A DNA stretch of 64,000 bases from Enterococcus dongliensis (GTDB taxonomy: Bacteria > Bacillota > Bacilli > Lactobacillales > Enterococcaceae). The notes beneath the pieces were generated by a model, which made no database searches, had not been told where the DNA came from, and saw nothing but the letters and a program-made list of their open reading frames with translations. The translations under genes and the position numbers were made by a program. The stretch covers positions 62,001 through 126,000 of the forward strand of contig NZ_BJDQ01000001.1 of assembly GCF_005405225.1 (NCBI RefSeq). The letters are read 5' to 3'. Below, piece after piece: positions 9,845-18,377 of the stretch (the stretch's first letter is position 1; the number at the start of each line of letters is the position of its first letter).

Positions 9845-10189
9845 ATGAAAAAAGTTGAAGCGATTATCAGACAAGAAAAGGTAGAGGAAATAAAAGCGGC
9901 TATCGATCAAGAAGTGACCATCAATGGGATGACGGTCAGCCAAGTTTTAGGTTGTGGCTTGCAAAAAGGCCAAAAAAGTCATGTACGAGGGCAAGAGGTT
10001 ATCACAACACTATTACCTAAAGTCTCAGTGAGTTTTATCTTAGCTGATGAAGAAGTAAAGCAAGTCATTGAACTGATTTTAGAAATCTGTCAATCCGAAG
10101 AATGCGGGACCGGGAAAATATTTGTCTATCCGATTGAAGAAGTGATACGGATTCGCACAAGAGAAACGGGAAAAGCAGCAATTCAATAA
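9845..10189 (+). CDS. glnK: PII signal protein GlnK/GlnB family
   Basis: 114 residues. Conserved blocks: MKKVEAIIRQEKVEEIKAAI, GMTVSQVLGCGLQKG, LLPKVSVSFILADE, GTGKIFVYPIEEVIRIRT. PII senses 2-oxoglutarate and ATP/ADP and blocks AmtB. The T-loop reads GQKSHVRGQEV where E. coli GlnB has the Tyr46 and Tyr51 positions; both tyrosines are Val here, so uridylylation at Tyr51 is not possible. This agrees with the lack of GlnD in this group. Directly downstream of amtB, with AAGGAGAG before the ATG, and followed by a strong terminator. Confidence 0.95.
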   Translation: MKKVEAIIRQEKVEEIKAAIDQEVTINGMTVSQVLGCGLQKGQKSHVRGQEVITTLLPKVSVSFILADEEVKQVIELILEICQSEECGTGKIFVYPIEEVIRIRTRETGKAAIQ

Positions 10190-10190
10190 A

Positions 10191-10220
10191 AAACCGGCTG
10201 AGAAATCAGCCGGTTTTTTA
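10191..10220 (+). terminator. Terminator after glnK
   Basis: AAACCGGCTG / CAGCCGGTTT, perfect 10-bp stem with a 6-base loop and T6. Confidence 0.93.
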
Positions 10221-10590
10221 TTGAAGAAAAGAAATCTTAGGCAGATCAATCGACTAGAAGCAGAGTTTTAAAAAGCAGCTGATTTTTAAAGAACAAAAAA
10301 CCACCATAGCCGTCACTATGGTGGAAATGAAGGTTGTTATTTACTCTTGGTAGGAGTAAGTATGAAAAACCAATTCGGGATAATTGGTATATTTTCATGA
10401 TAAAACAAATGCGTCTTAAGTTCATGAATGGCTGTTTGTTAATCGCTAAGAAATGAATTAGAAAAAACTTATGCAATTTTCTGTAGAAATTTTCTTTATA
10501 TTTACATAATGTAAGGGTTGCATTTTGTTTCGAGGAATTTAAGAGCTATGTTACACTTAAATTGGAAGATCTAAATAGGAGGGTACATTT
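10221..10590. other. Intergenic region with a minus-strand terminator-like hairpin
   Basis: 370 bases without a convincing protein gene. At 10301-10324 CCACCATAG / CTATGGTGG form a perfect 9-bp stem with a 6-base loop; read on the minus strand it is followed by TTTTTTG, so it looks like a terminator for a leftward transcript, yet no gene on that strand lies upstream. A short unidentified RNA starting between about 10400 and 10560 is possible (see findings). The 76-codon minus-strand ORF here has no recognisable features. The right end holds the promoter region of the next gene; TTGCAT at about 10516-10521 is a weak candidate for -35. Confidence 0.4.
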
Positions 10591-11694
10591 ATGGCAAATA
10601 TCAGTAAAAAGTTACTAACTGAATTGACTTCAGAAAAAGCAACAGGTCCGTTTATTACATTTATGTTGAACACACACCATGGGCATCAAGCTGTTGAAAA
10701 AGACCAAATCATGTTTAAAAACTTTGCTAAAGAAGCGAAACGACGCTTTGAAAAAAAATACACTGATCACAGCTTTGAACCATTCCAAGAAAAAATTGAT
10801 CAATTATTAGCAGATGGTGATTTTTGGCGTAACGGAACAAAAAGTGCTGCGGTGATTTTAACCGCTGATGCAGCATATATTCATCGATTGAGCATCACAG
10901 TCGATGACCAGTATTACGTGAGTGATCTGCCGTACTTATTAGCGATCATCAAAAATACTCAATTCAACTATCCATATTATTTGATGGCGTTAAATCGTGA
11001 TTCGATGAAACTTTATTTTGTTCGTAACAAAGAAGTCACTGCAATCGAACTTCCAGAAGATGCACCAAAAGATATGGTGACCGCACTGGGAGATGAATTG
11101 ACCGGCGGGAATTTAAATGTCTCGGCTCGTGGCGGAGAAACCGGAAGCTTCCATGGTGTGAACACTAAAGATGAAGAAGTTGAAATCGATTGGGTGAATT
11201 ACTACCAAGCTGTCGATAATTTCTTGAAAGATTTAGACAATCCAGACCAACTCCCGCTGTATCTATTTGCTTTACCAGAAAATCAGACTCAATTTAAAAA
11301 AGTCGCAAAAAATCCTTATTATTCAGATAAAGCAGCAATCAGCGGTTCGCCAGCACAAGTAACAATTAATGACATCAAAAAAGCGACGCAAAAAATCACG
11401 GATCAGTTAACAGAAGCGGAAACACAGTCCTATCAAAAACTAATCGATCGAAAATTTGTGGATCAATTAGTCGATATCGTGCCGGCTGCAAAAGAAGGGA
11501 AAATTTCCCATTTATTTATTGCAACATCTAATTTGACGAATGGTTTTGGCGCAGACCCAGATGTTGAATACGATCGTCGTCAAGTTTTGAATGAGATCGC
11601 TGAAAATGTTATCAGAAATGGCGGACAAGTCTTTGTTTTAGATCAAAAAGATGCGCCGGATGAGAAGAGTTTATTGGCGGTATTGCGTTATTAA
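10591..11694 (+). CDS. baeRF-like protein (archaeo-eukaryotic release-factor fold family)
   Basis: 367 residues, soluble, no signal peptide. The LNTHHGHQAVEKDQIMFKNF segment near residue 27, AVILTADAAYIHRLSI, YYLMALNRDSMKLYFV, and the C-terminal AAKEGKISHLFIATS..GGQVFVLDQKDAPDEKSLLAVLRY resemble the bacterial eRF1-like (baeRF) families, which have the domain 2/3 fold of the archaeal and eukaryotic release factor and are predicted to act on ribosomes. I recognise the architecture but not the exact family number, and no catalytic GGQ-type tripeptide is present in the expected context (GGQV at the C-terminus is in the last domain). The start has TAGGAGGG. It appears monocistronic. Function is not known; stress-related ribosome rescue is speculation. 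Confidence 0.6.
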   Translation: MANISKKLLTELTSEKATGPFITFMLNTHHGHQAVEKDQIMFKNFAKEAKRRFEKKYTDHSFEPFQEKIDQLLADGDFWRNGTKSAAVILTADAAYIHRLSITVDDQYYVSDLPYLLAIIKNTQFNYPYYLMALNRDSMKLYFVRNKEVTAIELPEDAPKDMVTALGDELTGGNLNVSARGGETGSFHGVNTKDEEVEIDWVNYYQAVDNFLKDLDNPDQLPLYLFALPENQTQFKKVAKNPYYSDKAAISGSPAQVTINDIKKATQKITDQLTEAETQSYQKLIDRKFVDQLVDIVPAAKEGKISHLFIATSNLTNGFGADPDVEYDRRQVLNEIAENVIRNGGQVFVLDQKDAPDEKSLLAVLRY

Positions 11695-11730
11695 GCGCTA
11701 AATATTTCAAATTGATTAAGAAAAAACTTT

Positions 11731-11772
11731 TTAAGCGATAACCTAGTGTTATCGCTTAATGTATGCTATAAT
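11731..11772 (+). promoter_or_regulatory. Palindrome overlapping the extended -10 promoter of the cold-shock gene
   Basis: TTAAGCGATAAC and GTTATCGCTTAA are perfect 12-base arms (11731-11742, 11748-11759) around CTAGT. TGC-TATAAT, an extended -10 element, follows at 11764-11772; no good -35 is present and the right arm occupies that place. There is no T tract to the right, so it does not work as a rightward terminator; it may be an operator, or a leftward/bidirectional structure ending the upstream gene. About 105 bases of leader lie between the predicted start of transcription and the csp gene. Confidence 0.55.
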
Positions 11773-11885
11773 TCTAATTGTAGTTTTTGTACGGTAATAT
11801 TGGCAAGTTTGTTTCAGACAACATCTTTCCTATTTCACCATTCAAGTAATTACAAACTAATTTTTATCCTAGGAGGATGTTTAAC

Positions 11886-12086
11886 ATGGAACAAGGTACA
11901 GTAAAATGGTTCAACTCAGAAAAAGGCTACGGATTTATCACTGCTGAAAACGGAAATGACGTATTCGTACATTTCTCAGCTATCCAAGGTGACGGCTTCA
12001 AAACTTTAGAAGAAGGTCAAGCAGTGACTTTCGACGTAGAAGAAGGCCAACGTGGACCTCAAGCTACAAACGTTAACAAAGCTTAA
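11886..12086 (+). CDS. cspA: Cold-shock protein (Csp family)
   Basis: 66 residues, a single OB-fold cold-shock domain that binds single-stranded nucleic acid and opens RNA structure. RNP1 (KGYGFITAE) and RNP2 (DVFVHFSAI) are intact. The start is the ATG at 11886 with AGGAGG at 11871-11876. The long leader (about 105 bases) is typical of csp genes, where it acts as a temperature-responsive element. Codon use is that of a highly expressed gene. A strong GAAA-tetraloop terminator follows. Paralogues are common, so the letter of the symbol is arbitrary. Confidence 0.95.
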   Translation: MEQGTVKWFNSEKGYGFITAENGNDVFVHFSAIQGDGFKTLEEGQAVTFDVEEGQRGPQATNVNKA

Positions 12087-12100
12087 TTAGTAGACTTCTA

Positions 12101-12130
12101 AGCCAGATGCGAAAGCATCTGGCTTTTTTT
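12101..12130 (+). terminator. Terminator after csp
   Basis: AGCCAGATGC-GAAA-GCATCTGGCT, perfect 10-bp stem with a GNRA tetraloop, then T8. Confidence 0.95.
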
Positions 12131-12171
12131 TGTTCATGGATTACGGAAAGCGGGTTAAACCAAGAACTTTC

Positions 12172-12201
12172 TTGTAGAAAGTGGTACTATTCAGATATAA
12201 T
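12172..12201 (+). promoter_or_regulatory. Probable promoter of dinG
   Basis: TTGTAG (12172-12177) and TATAAT (12196-12201) with an 18-base spacer. ACTTTC / GAAAGT arms form a small dyad across the -35 element. No LexA-type GAAC-N4-GTTC site is seen near it. Confidence 0.5.
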
Positions 12202-12316
12202 GCGTGAGGAAGAGGATAAGCAAGTCGTCTTCTTGTTACTGAGAAATACAGCTCATAAAAATAACTGTTTTTCATATTAAAAAGCAGATGCATTAGTTTG
12301 AGAAAGGAGGGCGAAT

Positions 12317-15070
12317 GTGAAGAAAAGTTATGCAGTCGTGGATATTGAAACGACTGGAACAGACCCAAAGACGGATCGAATCATTCAATTTGGCTGTGTA
12401 TTAATTGAAGAAGGAAAAATTGTGACTCATTTTTCGACAGATATCAATCCAGACCAAAATATCCCAACACAAATCCAAACGTTGACTGGGATTACCAATC
12501 AGCGGATCAAAAAAGCTCCTTATTTTGAAGATGTGGCGCAGACAATCGCCAATTTATTGGCAGATACAGTCTTTGTAGCGCATAATATTCATTTTGATTA
12601 TCCCTTTTTAAGTAATGAATTGCAGCGATGCGGGCTGGCGCCCCTAACGATTCCTGGTATCGATACAGTAGAATTGGCCCAAGTCTTTATGCCTACTTCT
12701 TTGAGTTTTCGCTTAAAAGATTTAGCACAAGAACTGCACCTAACCCATGAAAATCCTCATCAAGCGGATAGTGATGCAGATGTAACGGCCCAACTGTTGC
12801 TGCATTTAGAAAAAAAAATCATAGAGCTGCCGATTATCACACTGGAGAAGATCATCGCGACAGCTGACCAGATGGCTTTTCAAACGAAAGAGTATTTAGA
12901 AGATTGTTTGATGAAAATGCAAGCAGATCCTAAACCATTATCAAAAGATTTAGCCATTATTCACGGTTTAGCCCTGCGTAAAAAGCATGTCCCGCTCTTT
13001 TCTGAAAATTATTTTGGAAAGAAGGCCTATCCTCGTTCTCGTAAAGAAAAGGAAAAAATCTATCATGGTGAATTAGACTTTCGTAAAGAACAAGCTCGGT
13101 TGATGAACTTAGTATTCGATTTTTTTAATAAAAAGGACCATAAAAATGTTTTGGTAGAAGCCGCTACCGGGATTGGGAAGACGATGGGGTATTTATTGCC
13201 GATGAGTTTTTTAGCGACACCGGAAGATCCGCTTGTAGTCAGTACCGTATCGTTATTGTTGCAAGAACAGATTCTAAATCATGATTTGCCGCTAATCAAC
13301 CGGATATTGGATCAACCATTGCAAGCGGTGGTGATGAAGAGCAGCCGTCATTATATTGATCTGGATCGTTTTTATCAAAGTTTTGAAAAAAAATCAGAAC
13401 AAAAACAATATACTTTTTATCAAATGGCGCTACTTGTTTGGCTGACACAAACTGAAACCGGGGATTTCGACGAGTTGAATATGACAAGTTTGAACCATCC
13501 TTTTTGGCAAGAAATTGCTCATTTAGGGACGCATACATTAAATGCCAATAGTCCCTTTTATCAAGCCGATTTTATTCGTCATCGACAAGAAAAATTGGCA
13601 CAAAGTAATTTGATCGTCACCAACCATGCATATTTGGCACAAGAAGATCAGCGAAGAGAACGACAATTGCCTAAAAGTTCTTACTTGATTATTGATGAAG
13701 CCCACCATTTGAATCATGTATTAGAAAGAACCAGTACGCAACAATTTAATTTTATAACGATCCAACGAAGATTCAATCATTTATGGGAAGATCAGCAATT
13801 TCTTGTTTGGCAAGAACTCGTCCAAAAAGATCAGCAGACACAACATACGCTGGAGGTCTTCCAAGATGTCTTGCAAGAGTTGAATGAAGATCTAACTGAT
13901 TTTTATCAACTCTTCAAAGAAACGTTCCCGATTGTAGACGAAGGATTGATTACAAAAGAACAGATTGATCAATTATCTTTAGTAGGAGAACAAGTGTTGC
14001 AACGAATTGAGTTATTATATCAAGATGCGTTGACACTTGGTGGACAGCTGCAGACGTATTTCTTCCAATATAAAGAAACGTTCACTATCAAAGAACAAGC
14101 TCATTGGAGTGATCTTCAAGCTTTATTAGACGAGTTATTGCAACAAAAAACAGCTTTTGAGACCTTTTGTGAAAAATGGGATGCAAGATATATCCATTGG
14201 TTCAATCCTAATCGTAAAACATTTAAAGTCCAAGATCTGGAAGCTGCAATGATTAGTGAAACGGCATGGTATGAGCGTTATCAGCAGATTCTTTATTTAG
14301 GCGGGACGTTAAAAATAGGAAGTGATCGGCATTACTTTGCTAAACGTTGGGGAATTCCTGAAGCAGCGTTGAAGATTATCAGCAGCCCGTATGATTATGC
14401 GCAACAAGCGAGGATTTACCTACCGACAGAAGGGATCAGTATTCAGACATCTTCACCTGATCAATACGCACAGTACGTAGCAACCGTCGTTCGCAAAATG
14501 GCCCAGACCCAGCAACGGCCTATTTTAGTGTTGTTTACTTCTCATGATATTTTGAATCGAGTATATCAACGAGTCCGGGCGCCATTATTGAATGAAGGCA
14601 GAGATGTCTTAGCTCAAGGAATTGGTGGCAGCCGCGAAAAATTATTGAAACGTTTTTTATTGTCAAAAGATGCATTGCTATTTGGCGCAGACAGCTTTTG
14701 GGAAGGCATCGATTTGCCTGGGGATGTCCTGCAAATTTTAATTGTTACACGCTTGCCATTTGAAAATCCTCAACGTCTGCAAGTCAAAGCACGCAATGAA
14801 TTTTTGGCCTCAGCTGGTATCAATCCTTTTTTCCAAGAAGCACTTCCCCATGCCTCGTTGCGTTTACGCCAAGCACTTGGACGATTGATTCGTTCTGAAA
14901 AAGACAAGGGTGTTATGCTTTTATTGGATCAACGATTCATCACGGCTAAATACAGTGATAAATTGCGTAAAGCATTACCAAAAGAATTGCCAGTCAAACA
15001 ATTACCGTTAGCAGAGATTTTACTTGAGACCGCCCAATTTTTAAATTCTGACAAAAGTGAAGAGAATTAA
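12317..15070 (+). CDS. dinG: DinG-family protein: 3'-5' exonuclease fused to XPD-like helicase
   Basis: 917 residues. N-terminal DEDDh exonuclease (about 1-165): exo I DIETTGTD, exo II HNIHFDYPFL, exo III HQADSDADV. Helicase part: Walker A EAATGIGKTMG (about 280-290), IIDEAHHLN (DEAH box, about 456-464), then FGADSFWEGIDLPG and LRQALGRLIRSEKDKG near the C-terminus. Gram-positive DinG proteins of this architecture, as characterised in Staphylococcus, degrade DNA/RNA 3'-5' and lack the Fe-S cluster of E. coli DinG; indeed no cysteine occurs between Walker A and the DEAH box here. Start is GTG 12317 with AAAGGAGG upstream. Likely role in DNA repair. Confidence 0.93.
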   Translation: MKKSYAVVDIETTGTDPKTDRIIQFGCVLIEEGKIVTHFSTDINPDQNIPTQIQTLTGITNQRIKKAPYFEDVAQTIANLLADTVFVAHNIHFDYPFLSNELQRCGLAPLTIPGIDTVELAQVFMPTSLSFRLKDLAQELHLTHENPHQADSDADVTAQLLLHLEKKIIELPIITLEKIIATADQMAFQTKEYLEDCLMKMQADPKPLSKDLAIIHGLALRKKHVPLFSENYFGKKAYPRSRKEKEKIYHGELDFRKEQARLMNLVFDFFNKKDHKNVLVEAATGIGKTMGYLLPMSFLATPEDPLVVSTVSLLLQEQILNHDLPLINRILDQPLQAVVMKSSRHYIDLDRFYQSFEKKSEQKQYTFYQMALLVWLTQTETGDFDELNMTSLNHPFWQEIAHLGTHTLNANSPFYQADFIRHRQEKLAQSNLIVTNHAYLAQEDQRRERQLPKSSYLIIDEAHHLNHVLERTSTQQFNFITIQRRFNHLWEDQQFLVWQELVQKDQQTQHTLEVFQDVLQELNEDLTDFYQLFKETFPIVDEGLITKEQIDQLSLVGEQVLQRIELLYQDALTLGGQLQTYFFQYKETFTIKEQAHWSDLQALLDELLQQKTAFETFCEKWDARYIHWFNPNRKTFKVQDLEAAMISETAWYERYQQILYLGGTLKIGSDRHYFAKRWGIPEAALKIISSPYDYAQQARIYLPTEGISIQTSSPDQYAQYVATVVRKMAQTQQRPILVLFTSHDILNRVYQRVRAPLLNEGRDVLAQGIGGSREKLLKRFLLSKDALLFGADSFWEGIDLPGDVLQILIVTRLPFENPQRLQVKARNEFLASAGINPFFQEALPHASLRLRQALGRLIRSEKDKGVMLLLDQRFITAKYSDKLRKALPKELPVKQLPLAEILLETAQFLNSDKSEEN

Positions 15071-15089
15071 TGAGGGTGAGACGGTATTT

Positions 15090-15098
15090 TGGTATAAT
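15090..15098 (+). promoter_or_regulatory. Extended -10 promoter element before the ypmB-like gene
   Basis: TGG-TATAAT; an extended -10 without an obvious -35. It lies 20 bases after the dinG stop, so the following genes need not depend on dinG transcription. Confidence 0.45.
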
Positions 15099-15124
15099 GT
15101 AGCTTGTCTGGAAGGAGGATGATT

Positions 15125-15628
15125 TTGGATACGAATAGTGCAGGACAACAAAGACTCAATCGGTGGCTGTTGGGAATCGTGACTTTTTTATTGATCATTA
15201 TCGTGGGATCTGTGATGATCTTTATTCGATCAAATCGTCCGATGCAGCAAGCCAAAAGAGAAGCTGTGCAAATGGCAGAAAAATATGCCGATTTAAAGAT
15301 GGTAGACCAATTTTATTGGTTTAACCGTGAAGAAACGTATTTTACCGTGACCGGTGAGAACAGTGCTGGGGATGCAATCATTGTAATCGTTCCAAAATCT
15401 GGAGAAAAAATCCGTGTATTGGATCAAAAAGCTGGTTTGACGAAAGAGCAAGTGAGTCAAACCTTTGAAAAAAAGCATCCTAATCTGATTTTTGAAAAAG
15501 CAAATTTAGGAATCTATCGTAAGCAAACCACTTGGGAAATCACCGCAAAAGACGAGCAAGGTGCAATCTATTATTATTTGCTGGCATTCGATGACGGCAA
15601 GACAATCAAAGTCATCAAAAAAATGTAA
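15125..15628 (+). CDS. ypmB: YpmB-like membrane-anchored protein (DUF5590)
   Basis: 167 residues from the TTG at 15125. AAGGAGG at 15112-15118 leaves a correct 6-base gap to this TTG, whereas the in-frame ATG at 15119 directly abuts the site and is unlikely to be used. One N-terminal membrane segment (LLGIVTFLLIIIVGSVMIFI), then an extracellular part with two PepSY-like/cystatin-like repeats (YWFNREETYFTVTGEN.. and ..TWEITAKDEQGAIYYYLL). Found between dinG and aspB in Bacillus and relatives, the same order as here. Function unknown. Confidence 0.8.
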   Translation: MDTNSAGQQRLNRWLLGIVTFLLIIIVGSVMIFIRSNRPMQQAKREAVQMAEKYADLKMVDQFYWFNREETYFTVTGENSAGDAIIVIVPKSGEKIRVLDQKAGLTKEQVSQTFEKKHPNLIFEKANLGIYRKQTTWEITAKDEQGAIYYYLLAFDDGKTIKVIKKM

Positions 15629-15664
15629 TAAATCTAACAAATCTTGGTAAGGGAGTTATCAGTC

Positions 15665-16852
15665 ATGAAATTATCTCAACGTGTAACAAACCTAGAACCG
15701 TCCGTCACTTTAGCAGCCACTGCCAAAGCTAAAGCATTGAAAGCACAAGGATTGGATGTCATTAATCTGACAGTCGGAGAACCCAATTTCACTACCCCAG
15801 AAAATATCGAACAAGCTGCGGTTGAAGGGATCAAAAGCGGCAAAGTCAGTTTCTATACACCATCTGGTGGTACACCAGAATTGAAGTCTGCAATTGTTGA
15901 TTTCACTGAGAAAAATTATGGATTGACGATTGAACCAAAAAATATTATTGTGACCAGCGGGGCCAAATTTGCCTTGTATACGTTGTTTCAATCGATTCTG
16001 GATGCTGGCGATGAAGTAATCATCCCTGTTCCTTATTGGGTCAGTTATGGTGAACAAGTGAAACTGGCGCAAGGTAATCCTGTTTTTGTCAAAGGAGAAC
16101 AAAGCAATGACTACAAGATTACAATTGATCAATTAGAAGCAGCCCGAACAGAAAAAACCAAAGCAATCATTATCAATTCACCATCAAATCCAACTGGGAT
16201 GATCTACACTGAAAATGAATTGCGCGAAATTGGCGAATGGGCCGTGGGCCATGATCTACTGATTGTTTCAGATGATATTTATGATCATCTTGTTTATAAT
16301 GGAAACGAAGCAAAACATCTTGCTTCTTTATCTGACGAGATTTTCCATCATACAGTAATCATCAATGGTGTATCAAAAACTTATTCGATGACTGGTTGGC
16401 GGATCGGTTATGCGATTGGGAATGCTGAAATCATCGGTGCCATGACTTCGATTGCTTCTCAAGCGACTAGCAACCCAGCATCTGTTAGTCAGACAGCTGC
16501 AGTTGAAGCGTTGGCAGGCGAACAAGAAACTGCTGAAAAAATGCGTCGAGCATTTGAAGATCGGTTAAATACGATCTATCCTAAAGTTGCTGATCTACCT
16601 GGTTTCAAATTGAAAAAACCACAAGGCGCATTTTATCTATTTCCAAACATCCAAGAGGCGATGGCGATGGGCGGATATGACAATGTCACGACTTGGGTAA
16701 ATGATTTGTTAGAACAAGAACACGTTGCGCTAGTAACTGGTGAAGGTTTTGGATCTTCTGATAGTGTACGGATGAGTTATTCAGCCCGTATGGAGGATTT
16801 GGAAGAAGCCGTTGTACGGATTCGCCGCTTTATTGAAAATAGTAAGAAGTAA
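15665..16852 (+). CDS. aspB: Aspartate aminotransferase, class I
   Basis: 395 residues, PLP-dependent fold type I. It interconverts aspartate and 2-oxoglutarate with oxaloacetate and glutamate. Start at ATG 15665 (MKLSQRVTNLEPS); a longer in-frame reading begins at 15644 but lacks the conserved start. Key regions: INLTVGEPNFTTP, NSPSNPTGMIY, DDIYDHLVY and the PLP lysine in NGVSKTYSMTGWRIGY. Lies between ypmB and asnS; supplying aspartate next to asparaginyl-tRNA synthetase is the usual order in Firmicutes. Confidence 0.95.
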   Translation: MKLSQRVTNLEPSVTLAATAKAKALKAQGLDVINLTVGEPNFTTPENIEQAAVEGIKSGKVSFYTPSGGTPELKSAIVDFTEKNYGLTIEPKNIIVTSGAKFALYTLFQSILDAGDEVIIPVPYWVSYGEQVKLAQGNPVFVKGEQSNDYKITIDQLEAARTEKTKAIIINSPSNPTGMIYTENELREIGEWAVGHDLLIVSDDIYDHLVYNGNEAKHLASLSDEIFHHTVIINGVSKTYSMTGWRIGYAIGNAEIIGAMTSIASQATSNPASVSQTAAVEALAGEQETAEKMRRAFEDRLNTIYPKVADLPGFKLKKPQGAFYLFPNIQEAMAMGGYDNVTTWVNDLLEQEHVALVTGEGFGSSDSVRMSYSARMEDLEEAVVRIRRFIENSKK

Positions 16853-16891
16853 GCCATCATTTCGGGATAAATAAAGTTAGGAGAGACATTT

Positions 16892-18190
16892 GTGGAGCAA
16901 ATTCAAATCATTGATGCCAAGAATCATGTTGGCGAAACAGTAAAAATTGGTGCTTGGGTCGCAAATAAACGTTCAAGCGGTAAGATTTCTTTTTTACAAT
17001 TACGTGACGGGACGGCTTATTTCCAAGCGGTTGTTGTGAAAAATGACGTGTCAGAAGAAGTCTTTCATTTAGCTAAAGAATTGACACAAGAAACATCCAT
17101 CATCGTAACCGGTGAAATTCGTGAAGATACACGGTCAAAATTTGGTTACGAATTGGGTGTCCAAGCGATCGAAGTAATCGGTGAAAGTCATGACTATCCT
17201 ATTACGCCAAAAGAACATGGGGTTGATTTCTTAATGGATCACCGCCATCTATGGTTGCGTTCGTCTCAGCAACACGCAATCATGTTAATTCGTAATGAAG
17301 TGATCCGTGCGACCTATGAATTTTTCAATAACAATGGCTTTGTAAAAGTAGATCCGCCGATTTTAACTGGTTCGGCTCCAGAAGGAACTAGCGATTTATT
17401 TGAAACAAATTATTTTGATCAAAAGGCCTATCTTTCTCAAAGCGGTCAATTGTATATGGAAGCAGCTGCGATGGCTTTAGGTAAAGTATTTTCATTTGGT
17501 CCGACCTTCCGAGCTGAAAAATCAAAAACACGCCGTCATTTGATTGAGTTTTGGATGATCGAGCCAGAAATGGCTTTTATGCACCAAGAAGAAAGTTTAG
17601 AAGTTCAAGAGCAGTATGTTGCATATTTGGTACAGAGTGTTCTAGACAACTGTGAGTATGCTTTAGATGTTTTAGGACGAGACAAAGATACTTTAAAGAA
17701 TTACACAAAACTTCCTTATCCGCGGATTTCTTACGATGATGCCGTTGAATTATTGAAGAAAAATGGCTTCGAGGATATCGAATGGGGCGATGATTTTGGC
17801 TCACCTCATGAAACATTTATCGCTAATTCTTTTGATCGGCCTGTTTTCATCTTGAATTATCCAAAAGCAATCAAACCATTTTATATGAAACCACATCCAA
17901 CTCGCGAAGATGTCGTCATTTGTGCCGATCTAATTGCACCTGAAGGATATGGGGAAATTATTGGTGGCTCAGAACGAGCAACAGATTATGATTTCTTATT
18001 AGAACAAATTCGTGAAGCAGGGTTAAATGAAGAAGAATACTCTTGGTATTTAGATTTGCGTAAATATGGGACAGTACCGCATGCCGGTTTTGGTCTAGGT
18101 CTTGAACGGACGATTACATTCATTGCAGGAATCGACCATGTACGTGAAGCCATTCCATTCCCACGTTTGTTAAATCGTATTTATCCATAA
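16892..18190 (+). CDS. asnS: Asparaginyl-tRNA synthetase
   Basis: 432 residues, class II synthetase. N-terminal OB-fold anticodon-binding domain (about 15-100), then the catalytic core: motif 2 region [39 protein letters not shown], motif 3 [15 protein letters not shown] near the C-terminus. Asn rather than Asp specificity follows from [12 protein letters not shown] and the length. GTG start at 16892 with TTAGGAGAG upstream. A strong terminator follows. Confidence 0.96.
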   Translation: MEQIQIIDAKNHVGETVKIGAWVANKRSSGKISFLQLRDGTAYFQAVVVKNDVSEEVFHLAKELTQETSIIVTGEIREDTRSKFGYELGVQAIEVIGESHDYPITPKEHGVDFLMDHRHLWLRSSQQHAIMLIRNEVIRATYEFFNNNGFVKVDPPILTGSAPEGTSDLFETNYFDQKAYLSQSGQLYMEAAAMALGKVFSFGPTFRAEKSKTRRHLIEFWMIEPEMAFMHQEESLEVQEQYVAYLVQSVLDNCEYALDVLGRDKDTLKNYTKLPYPRISYDDAVELLKKNGFEDIEWGDDFGSPHETFIANSFDRPVFILNYPKAIKPFYMKPHPTREDVVICADLIAPEGYGEIIGGSERATDYDFLLEQIREAGLNEEEYSWYLDLRKYGTVPHAGFGLGLERTITFIAGIDHVREAIPFPRLLNRIYP

Positions 18191-18191
18191 C

Positions 18192-18228
18192 AAAAAAGTG
18201 TCGAGAATTTTTCTCGGCACTTTTTTTG
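18192..18228 (+). terminator. Terminator after asnS
   Basis: AAAGTGTCGAGAA / TTCTCGGCACTTT hairpin (one G-U pair) with T7. Confidence 0.92.
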
Positions 18229-18303
18229 TAGAAATCTTTAACTGCAGCGAAAATAAAGGAAAAATCTGCCAGCTGATTTTCTTGAAAAAGCTTTCATTTT
18301 CAC

Positions 18304-18355
18304 TTGACATATGAATGCATACTCATATATAATAAATATGAAAAATCATTCATAT
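18304..18355 (+). promoter_or_regulatory. Promoter with two ArsR/SmtB-type operators before the Cd/Zn ATPase
   Basis: TTGACA (18304-18309) and TATAAT (18328-18333) with an 18-base spacer. Two sites of the exact form ATATGA-N8-TCATAT lie at 18309-18328 (within the spacer and first bases of the -10) and 18336-18355 (start of transcription), 27 bases apart. This form matches operators of ArsR/SmtB-family metal sensors such as CadC, CzrA and SmtB. Binding would block RNA polymerase and metal would relieve it. No such regulator is encoded next to it. Confidence 0.8.
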
Positions 18356-18377
18356 GTAATAGAGAGAAGGAAATCTC

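Noticed and set aside
10246..10476. 76-codon minus-strand ORF
   Set aside because: No ribosome binding site or recognisable motif; it runs across the terminator-like hairpin at 10301-10324.
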